This document shows positions 35,763 to 48,759 of a stretch of 64,000 nucleotides of DNA, piece after piece (position 1 is the first letter of the stretch; the number at the start of each line of letters is the position of its first letter). The translations under genes were made by a program, and so were the position numbers. The notes under the pieces were generated by a model. That model was not told the DNA's origin. It saw only the letters and a program-made list of their open reading frames with translations, and did no database searches. Source of the DNA: Epiperipatus broadwayi (lineage: Eukaryota; Onychophora; Udeonychophora; Euonychophora; Peripatidae); contig JAQFVV010012398.1 in NCBI GenBank assembly GCA_028023455.1, positions 10,841,160 to 10,905,159 of the forward strand, in the 5' to 3' direction.

Positions 35763-37649
35763 TAAAATATTGAAAAACACAGCAAATATTAAATATGAGG
35801 CTATATTGATTTACGAATACATATTTGTGGTTAGATTGAGCGGAGATTTAATGAGAACTAATTTACCCTGGGAAGAATAAAAAAGAAAATAATTACCTTT
35901 CGGTAAAAGCAATGTTCACGTAGAGTGCGCACTTTTACTTAAGTTCATTTTCAGGTTCTTGAAACAGCAAGGTAGATGTAAAGAGGTTCCGGTTTCTTTT
36001 AGGTGTTCAAGGCATTACTGGAGCAAGCTTGGAAATCAGGGATCAGTCTTTTGTGGAGTTAGCAAGCCATTCGGGTGGTGATAACAAGTATAGAATTTTT
36101 CATTTTTGCAAGCGAAAGTCTTTAATAACAGCTGATGTCCTTTAATTAAGAAATTTAAATGTCCGCGCTGCTATAACTTTCACGTGAGAAAACCACTTGT
36201 CTATCTCTCAAAAATGGATTAACTGACCCTCCAAATTTCCGGGGTTATTTATACGTTGCTCCATTTCCCGCGAAACACTTTCCTTGTTGTTCAATTTCTT
36301 CGCCTTAGGCAGGTCAAATATTAATCTCCCGCTCAATCTATCTAGTAATTCTACCCAGGGTTTATTGAAATGAAAACAACAACATAAAAATCAAATCTCC
36401 GCTATTAAAATTGTTTACAATAATTAAAATAAAAGTAACAGGAATGCAATTAGCTAGCCAGCTTGTTTTTAAATCAAATGAATTTAAAAACAGGCAGTAT
36501 AAGAATTATTCTAAAATAAATCGATAAATATTTAAAAACAAATCCGTTTTACATATAAATGCGTGTGTATTTTGATATACGCATTCTTTTTAAATAATAA
36601 CAAAAATTTAAACCTTTACGTTTAATGAAAATTAAAAGGTTAATAAATATTTTTGGTAATCACATCATTGAAATGGATTTCAATCAGGTTCAATATAAAC
36701 TAGATCATAATCCCTGGAGAACCTTGCAATCGGATGAGTTGAACTAGTATTTAGAATATATGACACGTATCAAGAGTTAACAACAATGAAGCAGACTTTG
36801 GAGGCTGTTTCAACCCCCTGATGGCTTGTTTATTATGGCAGTGTTGATTTGAGCTAATTTTTTTTTTCTTTGGTTAACTTTAAAATTAGAGAGTTTGTAA
36901 GGTGGTTGGTCTGATTTGGGCCACCTCCAAATTATGTAACTTTGATGGAGGCTTTGCTGCAATAATTTTCCGGGCATGGGTCTGCACTCCTCTTTTCTTC
37001 CTCGGAGGTGGTGGTGGTCGTTAGGAGGCTGGTTCTTTGGTGCAGGCTGTTGACAATTATTGCTGCTACCTGGAAAACCTGCTGGGAGGGTACCTGGTCA
37101 AAGTCTCAGCACCATTCCTGCTCTGGTTGGCTGCTGTGCCCCCTTGATAGGTTGGTTTTAGGCAGTGCAGATCTGTGTTCGCTATGTGTTAGTTTTTCTT
37201 AATTGGCTTTCCAATTCTGGGCAGGTAGACCAAATGTGGTCCCTGCACATTTGGACTGTTGATTGGGAGACAGAGGCATCTGGAATGATCTTGAGGTGGC
37301 TCGGCTGCAGGTCGAGAATTTATTATTCAGTGGACTTGAGCCTTGGACCTCGCTGCCTGTTGTGGTGGTTGGTGCAATGCTGGACTTGTCCACCTATTCA
37401 GCTGAAGCATTTGGGTCTTCGCTTCGGGGCCCCAGGGGTGGGATCATTGGGTGATGGATGGCTTCTCGGTAGCTGGGCCATGTAAATCCATGTATAGATA
37501 CTCATGTCCGATACACATTAATATCAACATTATAGCAACTCTTTAATGGACATTACCTTGTTTGTCACATTGAACACTTTGTAATTCTCAATGGATACGT
37601 GTACCCAAAATTTTTGTAATTCTTTTAATAATAAAGGTTACTTTTGAAA

Positions 37650-38339
37650 GAAAGTAAGGATTTATTCTACTTTAAATTTAAGGCATAAAAGTTTACAAAT
37701 TAGACTGGTTAATATTTATCATTGGCTTCATATTTCAATATTTATAAATTCAATAGGGACACCATAGTACATTTCATTATCATCTTTATCACTGGAAATG
37801 ATCACTCATTGTAATGAGAATTCTTAAATGATATTCATGAATAAAAACCAGTATTCTCTCCATCAAAATATGCAAAAATATTTTTTAATTACATATTTTA
37901 GATCTGTACCCTGAAGTTTCTCTCCGATCAATGTTAGAAAACATAGTAAAACTGATTTGTCAAGAGGTCTTCATACATTATAGCATCAAGATACTCATCA
38001 GTAAAAGCTTCACCTAATAATACTAACATATAGTGAAGATCATCTTTGTCAATAAACTCATCACAATTTTAACTAATTATATTGAAAGATTGTCTGAACT
38101 TCTGGATATGAGCCTGATTGAACAGAGCAAAAATCTTTGATGCAGCTCATACAGCTCACTTCTTTATAGTTTTAAACTAGATTTAATTGCTAGACATTTT
38201 AGCAAATGAGAATAAAGAAACAACCAGACACAAACTAAAGCACCAGAAAAAGTTATTTTATTAGTATTATTATTATTATTATTATTTTTTTATTAATGTT
38301 TCTAAGTTTATTCACTGTATGTTTTGTATTTGACTAATA

Positions 38340-38389
<50 letters not shown>

Positions 38390-41300
38390 TGACCTGTCTC
38401 TCGTGCATCCTCACTTCAGAATAGTATATGATATAAAATAAAATGGGTTCTATCTCAGTTAATAATTAATAACTAAAATATTCAGCATTAAAATTAAAAT
38501 ATTTCACTAGCTCAAATTTAAAATACAAATAAGGTTCAGTTTATAAAAATAAATTAAATAAATATTTAATATTTTCATGAGACTTGAAGTGAAAATACAG
38601 GTGACAAGATAGATTACATTGAGCCAATATCCCACAGGATACTACCTCAATGGCATAAGAACACTATTCCCCCTTTATTACTATTTCAAATAACAAACTC
38701 ATAGTATTCTTACGACTTTAATAACTTCTACTCACTAAGATTAAACTAATAATTAAGTCTTAATCTTCTATTTAATAATAATCTAGCTCAAATAAAATAA
38801 TCTCAGGTTCATAAAGTTTATTCTAAGTTAATTTTAAAAATATGGTAGTAAAATATGAGAAGGGATTTTATGTCATAATCTACTACACTGAAACTAATAA
38901 TAATAAATAACAGTAACAATATTTTTCATTGTTTAACTAATTCTGGATATCTTTTCTTTTCGTTATATTTTTATTACCATAATAAAATAATAAAATAATT
39001 TTATATAATCTTATATCTTCATGTAATGATATAATAAATATATGGTAGCATATGATAATCTGATAAACAAAGGATGTGTGGCAACTGATAACATATAATT
39101 TAATATAATATTGTGATAACTGATTTATGACCAATAAAATAATGTAAGATTATGATTATTTAATTATAATGAATACCAATAAAATATTTAAAATTCTTAA
39201 AATAATTCTCTATTTATCTTTTGTGCAAAATTATATATTTGTTTCGATTATTATGCATATATCGTGTTTTCCTGCAGCGATGTGGAGAAATAAATAACTC
39301 GGACACAAAATTCTTGAAATAACAAAATTTAACAAAGTTTATTACTAACAACAAGTAAATAAACAATTTATTTACATTATTTACAGTGGATATCCTTAAC
39401 CTTTTTACTTTACAGTTTGATCTACCGGGTTATAAAAAAAAAAAATTATATTTCAATTATATCTTTATTTAGATTTAGAACAAAATTTAAAAAAATGTTA
39501 CTATTTGATTTCTCATTATGGTTAACTTATTACAAATATATTTATCTACTTTATTAGCAACAGCATTTTATCCTTAATATTATTAAACTATCTTATTTTA
39601 AAAATTCATACCTAGAAAAAAAATTCTATAGAAAACAAAATTTTATAATGAGTATGGATTTCTCAAAATATTAAAAAAAATTTCATCTTGCAAAGTCAAA
39701 GATGTTACACAAAATATTATCCAAAATTCAGTACTAGATTTTAGTATTTATCACACAATGTTTACTAATCATAATATATTCTTCTTTAAGCTTTACTTTA
39801 GTATGATATAAGTATAATCATCAATATATTTCTGTTAATCAATAAACAAAAAATATACTATGCATATTGTTTACATAATTTACTTTGTATTATTGTATTT
39901 TAAAAATATGCAATACTTATTTTTCTCTTTAAAAAAATAATACTAAAGCATTTAAAATTATTATCACTTTAAAAAAAATATCTTTGTTTAGATACCTTAT
40001 TTTAAAAAAGTTTATATTTCATTTCCGAAATAAAATTCAAAATATATTCTATGATTCTTTTCTTTCCTTAGGATACTTTGGATCTTCAATTTTAAGTTAT
40101 AATATTCTGCTCCTTATAAGCAAATAAACTAATCTTATCCAAAAACAATAGCATAACCTTAGTTCTAAATTATTTATCATTTCTCTTAAACATATCTTAC
40201 TAAACGATGCAGTTACATGAAATAAAGATAGCGAAAACAGATGCATAGGATTAAGGAAGAAAGCTAGAGTATTACTCTTAACATATCTCAAAATCATGGT
40301 ACAGTGTGAAGAGGTATGGCATTTACCTGCCTAATATCCTCTAGTACAGGGACGATGTTAAAGCTATTTCTTCAGCTTTATTAGAACATCAAATATTTAA
40401 AGAAATATAAACACTGTCCAAATAAAATGTGTATCAGTCATAGGGCTTTGTTAACTATGCTGATATTCACATAAAGACTAAATATTATTTCCATTCCTTA
40501 TAACATCCTATTTCTTAAAACATCATCTTGGTTTCCTGTTCACTAAGTATTTCCAAGCCACTATCTCAACATTATTTCTCAAGATTTTCCACATCTTACA
40601 TCGATAAATAACTATCTGCATTTACAAAGCAATAAATAAAATTCATTAATAGTTAAACAATCTTACTATCCCATAAGAAAAGTTGCTTACTTCATTGCTC
40701 TGTATGTTTAATCATATACAATCTACTTAGACAATATTTGAATATCCTAACATGAAAATTTTAAAAGAATCACATAATTATTTGTTATGTTGGATTATAT
40801 CACTAATAAAAAAATAATAATAATAATCTTGTATGCATATTTTCAAATCAATCCTATCTCATAATGTTTCCTTTTTTTAAAATGTTGTATGAAAATGCGT
40901 TACATGTAATTAAAAAAAAAAAAACTTTTACACTTCATTCTTCCAATTTATGGATGATCTAAAGAAAACAAAAAAAATATACCTTATAAATTATCAATAG
41001 TTATTATTATTACCAATAACCTTTATCTAGTCATTGTGTTCAGTAGGCTTTTCTTTATCCACTTGAGCATTGCAGATATAAAAAAAAAAATTCACTCCCA
41101 TACACTTTATATTAAAATATTTTTAGCTAAATTATTAGATTGTTATATTATAAAATTTTAATATTAATAAATTAATGTTTTTTATGTTTTTCCTAATCTT
41201 ATATAAAATTTAGATTTAAACTAGGTTAACAAAATAAAAGGAATCAAAACTATATTTACATATTTTCTTGACAATAGTTCCTGATAAGTCCAAAATGCTT

Positions 41301-42217
41301 ATTATTTTCTCTAGAGTTTTTAAAAATGTTCTTCTCCAAGTGCGTTAAAGTTTAAAATAAAAATAATTATTAATCCATTTAATAAAATTTATAGAAAATA
41401 ATCCTTGGTTTTAGTATTTAAGATGATAATTATTAAATCATAATATTAATTAATCCCGTGAAGCTTCTTAATCTTCTCTACCAATATTCTCTGTGTATCC
41501 GATGCATCAATCCATCTAATTTAACTTTAAAAATATTCAATAAACTTTTAAGTACTATTTGTATTTCCATGGATCCATCTCTTATTCAACTATATGTTCA
41601 CTTTTTTATAAAAGTTTCCTTCTTGATACATTTAAACTTTCGTTTGGTATTTTTATATATCATTTTAAAATAATAAAAAAAATGTTACCTTCAGAAAGGA
41701 TATAACATTTTACTCCTTTGAATATCATATTATATAAAATAATTCATGAAATATAATTGTCTTATTACTATTTAAAAATAAATCTTGGATCAGCTTATAA
41801 ATAATACGTTTCAATACATTTTTAGACTCCGTATAATGTCCGAGCTGTGGTTTTTTTTATGTACCAAAACAGTTCTTCGGTCAAATATTAATAAAGCTGT
41901 ATCAATAAATATTCCAAACATTTTTACAGTATTATAATTTCTATCCATTTTATTCCATAGTATATCCATTTTTTATTGCGAAGTTTAGCTTAAATTTTTA
42001 GATAAAATACAACTGATAAAGGAACTTTGAAAAATTTAACAAAGCATGTTAAACGAAATTATTAAAATATTTTTTAGTTTACACTCTCTTTTTTGCAAGT
42101 TACTTTTTAAAATATTAATTAGTTTTTGCAAATAAATTATGAGAGAGCGCTAAAATTGACTAAAATAATAATTTTAAAATACTATCTCTTTGATAGCTAT
42201 AATTTACCTTTCTCCGG
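37650..42217. other. AT-rich spacer with a long (TA)n tract
   Basis: No gene recognised in about 4.5 kb. A 47-base TA tract lies at 38341-38387. The rest is background with A and T runs. Short open frames near 38937, 40097 and 41458 show no domain. Confidence 0.6.
38341..38387. repeat. (TA)n microsatellite
   Basis: Twenty-three uninterrupted TA dinucleotides plus a final T. Confidence 0.95.
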
Positions 42218-42230
42218 TTTCAATACATTA

Positions 42231-43193
42231 AACAGAGCAAAACTCTCCATACAGTATTGCCACCTGTGCTAAACAGAGTAATCAATCGATGCCAGAAGGC
42301 TTGTGCATAAAATCCCTACCTAATGCCTACTCATCCAATATCCCCAGACTAGTTTCTGGCTTGTGACCTTCGTCAGTGAGGAGCTTTGGATCTGAGAGCA
42401 CTGCATCTAGATCTTAGGATCTAATGCAACCCTCTAGCAACCACCTTTTATCTCTACTTAACTACAAAACTATGAGAATGAAATTGAAAACACAAAAAAT
42501 ATTTTCAATCTAAGCTCAATAGCTTATATAGTCATATGGGTCTGAACTCAGTTCAGCACCCATACATTTTGGTGTCTTTGGCTCTTTTACAACCATAGCC
42601 ACCACTATCCTATTAGGCAGGATTGGTGTTAAACCATTAAGCATCACATGATCACATTTCCTATACTAGCACATTAATTGTTGATAAACAGAGCAAAACT
42701 CTCCATACAGTATTGCCACCTGTGCTTAATGGTTTAACACCAATCCTGCCTAATAGGATAGTGGTGGCTATGGTTGTAAAAGAGCCAAAGACACCAAAAT
42801 GTATGGGTGCTGAACTGAGTTCAGACCCATATGACTATATAAGCTATTGAGCTTAGATTGAAAATATTTTTTTGTGTTTTCAATTTCATTCTCATAGTTT
42901 TGTAGTTAAGTAGAGATAAAAGGTGGTTGCTAGAGGGTTGCATTAGATCCTAAGATCTAGATGCAGTGCTCTCAGATCCAAAGCTCCTCACTGACAAAGG
43001 CCACAAGCCAGAAACTAGTCTGGGGGTATTGGATGAGTAGGCATTAGATAGGGATTTTATGCACAAGCCTTCTGGCATCCATTGATTACTCTGTTTAGCA
43101 CAGGTGGCAATACTGTATGGAGAGTTTTGCTCTGTTTTATCAACAATTAATGTGCTAGTATAGGAAATGTGATCATGTGATGCTTAATGGTTT
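42231..43193. mobile_element. Family A fold-back element, copy 4
   Basis: The 963 bp palindromic insertion is flanked by a perfect 13 bp direct repeat, TTTCAATACATTA, at 42218-42230 and 43194-43206. Arms of about 410 bp (42231-42641 and 42725-43140) are almost identical in inverted orientation. The 83-base spacer (42642-42724) is not unique sequence. It repeats the end region of the element, whose inverted copy closes the right side (about 43100-43193). The right arm is thus about 50 bp longer than the left. This is the least diverged copy and the best template for a family consensus. No open frame. Confidence 0.85.
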
Positions 43194-43206
43194 TTTCAAT
43201 ACATTA

Positions 43207-44790
43207 TTAATCTCCCCTATACCCCCGTGCAATTCATATTTATAGTCTGTAAGAATACCTATTCCTATTGGTTAATTCTTACTTTAGCTTGAGAACAAAT
43301 TTACATATTTTCAATTTATAGCAGAATTATATTTCAAAATCAGAAATTATGACGTAATGAACCCAAAATATTATTTAAAATATTACTTTTAAATAAATTA
43401 TTATTTTATTAAAACTATTTAAACATTTAAAATAACTTTTAAAATAATTTAATAACCTATTCCATTTTTTTTTTAATATTCAATTTATCTTGTTTTTATT
43501 TAAATAAAATATTTAATTTTTATTATAACTGTATTCGTCTTTATGATACTATTTAAAACATTACATCATTTAAATATGCAATAACGACAGTTAATTTAAT
43601 ATTTATTATTATTTGCTTTTATGATAGGCAATAATTCTATCCAATTCTATAATATAACTTTTAAAATATTTTAAACTTTGTTATTAATTCAAACACGCAT
43701 GTGTGTGAACGTATGTAATATATAAGTCACATGATCAATAACTTTGACAGACGATTTTCAATCTATTTCTCTGCCCAGATTTATAAAATTGATACACTTA
43801 TTATATTATATAAAATAATTATAAAAAATTTGGAAGAATAATTTAGAAAATATAGAACTAGATATAATTTTCACCATCATAAAGTTTATTTTAAAATATA
43901 CTATATTAATTTTGACTATTTAAATATGAATACAAATTTAAACATAGCATTTATTAAATTATACGTTTTTAAACTATTAAAATCGAATTTTTAAATATAC
44001 TTTTAATTATTTATAGCTGTGTTATTTAATATGGTCAGCTTTTACAACCATATGAAACAATATTTTAAACTTTACATAACTATTTTTAAATAATTCGCTA
44101 TAATTTTATATACTATGTATTTTCTTTAGCTTCAAATTGTACTTTAAAGATATAATTGACTTACTATAATTAATGTATTAAAAGAATATATTCTAAAATT
44201 TAAAATTTTTAGTAATTGACTGTTATAAACTATTACTGACCTATAGAAAAGGGCACAATATATATATATATACACCCAGTTCAGCACCACCTCTTTATGT
44301 GAGGATTCACTATAGTGATCATCTTCAATTTGCACCCAATATTTTTATTTATAATCGATTATTTGCTATAACAATCATAACAAAAAATTCAATTTTTTTT
44401 ATAACTGCCATTTTGTAAGATTGATGACATCATAGAATTATGACTTTATATCATCTGAAAGAAAAATGGTGACATTCATGCTAAAAATGTACAGTATGGA
44501 GTTTATTCATATACATAGTAAACAATATTAAAGTATACAATATTTTGATTATAAAATTACAGTACTTTATTTAATTTTCATTGAATGTTCTTGAAAGACA
44601 ATCTATACACTCATTAATGACATATTCAAAATAAACATTTTCATCGTTATGATTACAAAATCAAAAGAAAAGAAATACAATTTCATTCAGTATAATAAAT
44701 AATCCAAAGATTAGTCTGATGATGTACAACAATTATATTTTGAAATGTACACATTAACTTAAAAAAAACTGTATATTTATATATTTTTCA
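43207..44790. other. AT-rich spacer, no gene seen
   Basis: Highly AT-rich background with no recognised feature. Confidence 0.6.
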
Positions 44791-44847
44791 GATAAAAATT
44801 ATTAGGAATGTTATTTTGTTTGTGGCAAAAATTACAATCATCATAAC

Positions 44848-44972
44848 TCAACACCCCATGCCATCTCATATTGCTGACCCACCTGATCACACACATGTTG
44901 ATCAGGTGGGCAGAAATATGAGATGGCATGGTGAGTTGAGGGTCATGTTAAAGTCTGAGTTTGAATCCCTTA
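44848..44972. repeat. Short family B fold-back, copy 3
   Basis: A compact palindrome (arms about 44848-44892 and 44899-44942) pairs ACCCCATGCCATCTCATATT with its complement around a short loop containing CACACATGTTG. On the right it continues into GGTCATGTTAAAGTCTGAGT and TTTGAATCCC, the outer end of family B arms. A nine-base repeat TAAAAATTA at 44793 and 45018 might mark a larger insertion, but in such AT-rich DNA it may be chance. Confidence 0.65.
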
Positions 44973-45049
44973 ATATTATATTATATGTGCAGGTGTGTGC
45001 AAGCCTGTACAGTGTATTAAAAATTAATATTGAATCATCAAAACTGTAA

Positions 45050-46080
45050 AATTTATTTATCATAATGGCAAGTTATTTTGAACAACAACAAAAAAAAAAC
45101 AATTAATAATCAACTTTATTTAATCAAAAGTTACTAAATGTAAGCTAAAAATGACTTATTTACTTGATTTTAAATCATAATCTTATATTTAATTCAAACA
45201 GTCAAACAAATGGCTACATTATTGTCAACTTTAAAAAATGCATTACTTAAAAAATATATAAATTTCATTTAGTATAAACAAAAAATAAATGCTGGTCATA
45301 TTCTATTAATAATTAATTTTAAATTGTATACATATTAGTTAAAATATTCAGTTGCGCAATTTTAAATTAAAATTTCTATGAACACTAATTTCAGCTAAAT
45401 CAAAACTACTATTATCAAAAACATTTTCAGTAAAAAAAAAAGAAAGAGAGATGGTTTCATGCATTATCCATTTAATATTACATCTTCTATGCAATAGAAA
45501 CAAATATAACAAGATTCACCTTTTAATTTATGTCATTGCAAAGATACAATATTATTCAAAAAATTGCTACATCATTCCAAGATAATGAATACTGCATGTA
45601 ATAAAAGGTGATATCTCATGCCATGAAAAAGACCACAGCTAGTGGATTTGTATAGAAAGCACTGTTTATTTAAATCTGCATAATACATATTGTAAAAAAA
45701 GTCTTAAATATTGATTAATTTACATTAGATACATTGTTTTTCTTTTTTTAATGTGCCAGTATTTTTAATTTATTTTTGAAGTGTGGGATTAGATTGTTGC
45801 TAATATACAGTATTGAAATCTGGTAACTCTTAAACTAATGATAAATAACAAATCTTTATAAACACAGTAGTACAGTTAAGTGAGATATTATTAAACATTG
45901 TTTATTTAAATCTAAATAAATCCACATAAATAATATAAGACTGCAAATTTTTAAAATTAAAACTTCAGTATGGGTTGAGAAATAGTTTTGCAGAACACAA
46001 AAATTGTCATCTAATTTTGCCATACATTTACATAATAAAACCACACATTTTCCTAGTGAAACAATTTTTTTTTTTTTTTA
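45050..46080. other. AT-rich spacer, no gene seen
   Basis: Background sequence. No recognised coding segment or repeat. Confidence 0.6.
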
Positions 46081-46720
46081 AGTTCACAGTTATATATTTT
46101 TTTAACTAAAATCATGGCAGCAGCTAATACCAATAAATAACATATCACTTCTTCAATCTATAGATCAAGAAATCATCACAATCTCCAAGTGTACTATTGT
46201 ACTACTTTCAACAATTAATATAGTATCTTGTTGACACATTAGATAAGGATGTTGATAAGACAATTCCACAACTCTGGAAAGACTTGTATATAAAAACAGC
46301 TATTCATTTTATAAACAATGCAAGGACAAAGATCTCTTAACATAACTCTTAACCTTATTTGGAAGAAAGCAATGTGCAACTCAATTCACTCGAAGTTGAA
46401 AAAAAATCTACTTCAATCATATGGTGAACTATATTTGATGTAACCAAAAAAGCAGGATTTACAAAAGTAGTAAATGATAACAGTGAAGATCTTTTGGAAT
46501 TGCACATAGATCAATTATTTAATGAGGAATTAATGTAACTGAATAAAGTGAATAAAAAAAATGACAAAGCTATAAAAAAATACCCAGACATTAAAAAAAA
46601 TGAAGAAATTGATTTCATTCATGAGGCTATAAAAAGCATAGAGTCAATGAATATGATCTTACAAGATAAACAAAAAGAAAATCAAAGAAACAAGTCAACA
46701 ATCCCATTCTAAAAAAATTT
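46080..46720 (+). pseudogene. Tigger/pogo-like transposase, C-terminal remnant
   Basis: Decayed transposase on the plus strand. Near 46145-46175 it reads LLQSIDQEII, equivalent to the LLQPMDQGVI block that follows PPNTTS in pogo/Tigger transposases. Further frames give LWKDLYIKTAIHFINN-like sequence and then NSEDLLELHIDQLFNEELM, matching the Tigger tail with VEELLEEHxEELTxEDLxEL. It ends with SIESMNMILQDKQKENQR, corresponding to the tail helices before the C-terminus. Several stops and shifts are present, and the N-terminal DNA-binding part and the first catalytic aspartates are missing. The duplicated AT-rich sequence that follows may belong to its 3' flank. Confidence 0.65.
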
Positions 46721-46914
46721 TTTTTAGAGATTCTCAGTTATTGATAACTGGTATACCTCCTCCAAAAAACGCGAATATCATAAAGAATTTAAAAGACAAT
46801 GACAGACTCTTAGAATGAATGACTGATGACTCAGAACATTGGATGGCGATAAATGCTGAATAGATAAATTATAAAAAAGAACTATAAGGTAAATGGTTTT
46901 TTTTAATATTTTGT

Positions 46915-48755
46915 ACATAGATTTAAGTTACATTATCTTACATACATACATATTTTAAGTGCATACTTGCATAATACACACATCACACAGTTTAACCATG
47001 CTCATATTTACAATTAGAATGTTTTTTAATATATATAATAGGTTAAGTTCTTTGTTATGATATAATTTTTATGCACAGGAACAAGCTAATTTTTTTCCAT
47101 AGAAAACTATTATAATACCTTGCTTTTTATATGGTATTCTTGCTTTATAATGATTTTTGGATAAAATTATTCTCGCTAATGGAGGTAAAGATCTATTTTC
47201 TTTTATATATATATAATTAATTTTAGAATTCTATAATTATAACAATAACTTCTTTATCCAAGTCTCTTTTTTTATTTATTATACTAATTAAATATATTTA
47301 CACAAACTGTCTTTTTTTCTTCTAGTAAGACCTAGTTGTGCTTTTATATAGAAAAAATTGTCATAAATAGTATACATATTTACATTTTTTTGATTTTAAA
47401 TATAATTCAACTATATAAATCATAATAACAAACAATTACTTTTCAACATTATATCACTTATACACAATAAAATTTTGATAAATTATAAGAAAGAACAATT
47501 TTAAGCTAAGTGGGTTTTTTTTTTTACTTTTTTCTTTAAGTTACATTATCTTACATACAAACATATTTTAAATGTATGCCTGCATAATACACACATAACA
47601 CAGTTTGAACATGCATGCATTGTAGCTTATGTTTTTTTTGTTATTACATATATGTTATTTGGTAATACAATATTTTACAATTTATAGCATAATTTTTAAT
47701 CCCATAGAAAACCATTAGAATCCCTTGCTTTTTTTAAGATACCAGAAATGTACTTGGTCTATGGAAAAGTTGTCATTTTGTAATAGTTTTTTTAATTGTT
47801 GCTTTAACAAATTTCAATCATGCATGGTATTACTATGGAGCTGTGAACTACACACTATTAAACTACATGACTACAATTCTATACTAACCAAAACTATAGC
47901 ATCTATTTTTCTCCTCATGAAAAATCACCTTTCAAACATGAATTTTGTACTGTAATAACAACTTCTTCATGACTGAAATACTATACTTATTCAGTTCTGT
48001 ACTGTAGTTTTTTAAAAGCACATGTACTGACTTTTTTTCTGAGCATTTTTGCCTTCAAAAAGTTTTATTCAATATGTCATTTATAAAATGCCATACTTTT
48101 TTAGAATCCAGAAATGTACCCAGCCTATGGAAAGGTGGTAGTTTTTATAATAGCTTTTTTTAATTGGTTGCTTTAACATTTTTTTTTTTTTTGCTTTGCA
48201 GAATTACTTGCTGGCAAATGTACCCAATCTATGGGAGGGAGACATTACTTCCTTTGCATAAAATGCTTCATAAAAAAATTACAGTTTATTAATGGCAAAA
48301 CAAATAATTATATTTTCCTTGAAAAATACACCCTCTAACAAAGAAATGTTTATCATGTTACAGCATTACAAACAAAAATTTTGACATTTTATATATATGA
48401 TCCTTGCTTTATGATGAATTTTTGGTAAAATTAATCTCGCTAAAGTGAATAAAGATCTATATTCTTCTATATATATATAATTAATTTTAGAATTATATAG
48501 TTATTAGTATAATACCTTACACAAGTTTATTTTTTTATGTATCATTTATTTATATAGGTTAAATATAATTATGTAAAATGTTTTCTTTTCTTTTACTAAG
48601 ACCTAGTTGTGCTTGTATGTAGGAAAAATTGCCATCATTTACATATTTAAATTTCTTTAATTTTAAATATAATTCAGCTATACAAATCATGATAAAAAAA
48701 ACAATTACATTTCAATAATATACCAATTATACCCAATAAAATTTTGATTGCATTA
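46915..48755 (+). repeat. Duplicated AT-rich block downstream of the Tigger remnant
   Basis: 46915-47130 recurs at about 47530-47720 (shared AAGTTACATTATCTTACATA and TGCATAATACACACAT). 47140-47490 recurs at about 48400-48755 (shared TCTCGCTAA, AAGATCTAT, AGACCTAGTTGTGCTT and CAATAAAATTTTGAT). Between them a smaller motif, AATGTACCYRRYCTATGG, occurs three times (near 47745, 48112 and 48218). The whole is best read as an imperfect tandem duplication of about 0.6-1.2 kb. No protein is apparent. Confidence 0.7.
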
Positions 48756-48759
48756 TATA

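Larger units (their letters stand above)
34459..36692. mobile_element. 2.2 kb non-coding element, copy 1 (possible solo LTR)
   Basis: A 2234 bp sequence nearly identical to 53723-55884, starting TATACCGG and ending GGTTCA. It is flanked by ATAT on both sides (34455-34458 and 36693-36696), while the other copy is flanked by GTAT. Different four-base flanks that match on each side support true target duplications and fix both ends. A four-base duplication of alternating purine-pyrimidine type is known for gypsy-group LTR elements, so a solo LTR (best read from the minus strand, starting TG) is one option. A non-autonomous DNA element is another. It has no significant open frame. It contains an 86 bp tandem duplication absent from the other copy. 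Confidence 0.8.
33217..37649 (+). repeat. Duplicated segment, copy 2
   Basis: Paralogue of 1-4362 in the same orientation, minus the two family A insertions and plus a 2.2 kb element at 34459-36692. Its final part (36800-37649) is the G/T-rich module also seen at 3500-4362, and it ends in AATAAAGGTTACTTTTGAAA like copy 1. The two copies are clearly diverged (many substitutions and small gaps). Open frames of up to 106 codons in the terminal module are not conserved between copies. Confidence 0.75.

Noticed and set aside
37008-37485. Open frames of up to 106 codons at the second copy of the module
   Set aside because: Not aligned in frame with those in copy 1 and no recognised domain, so not called as genes.
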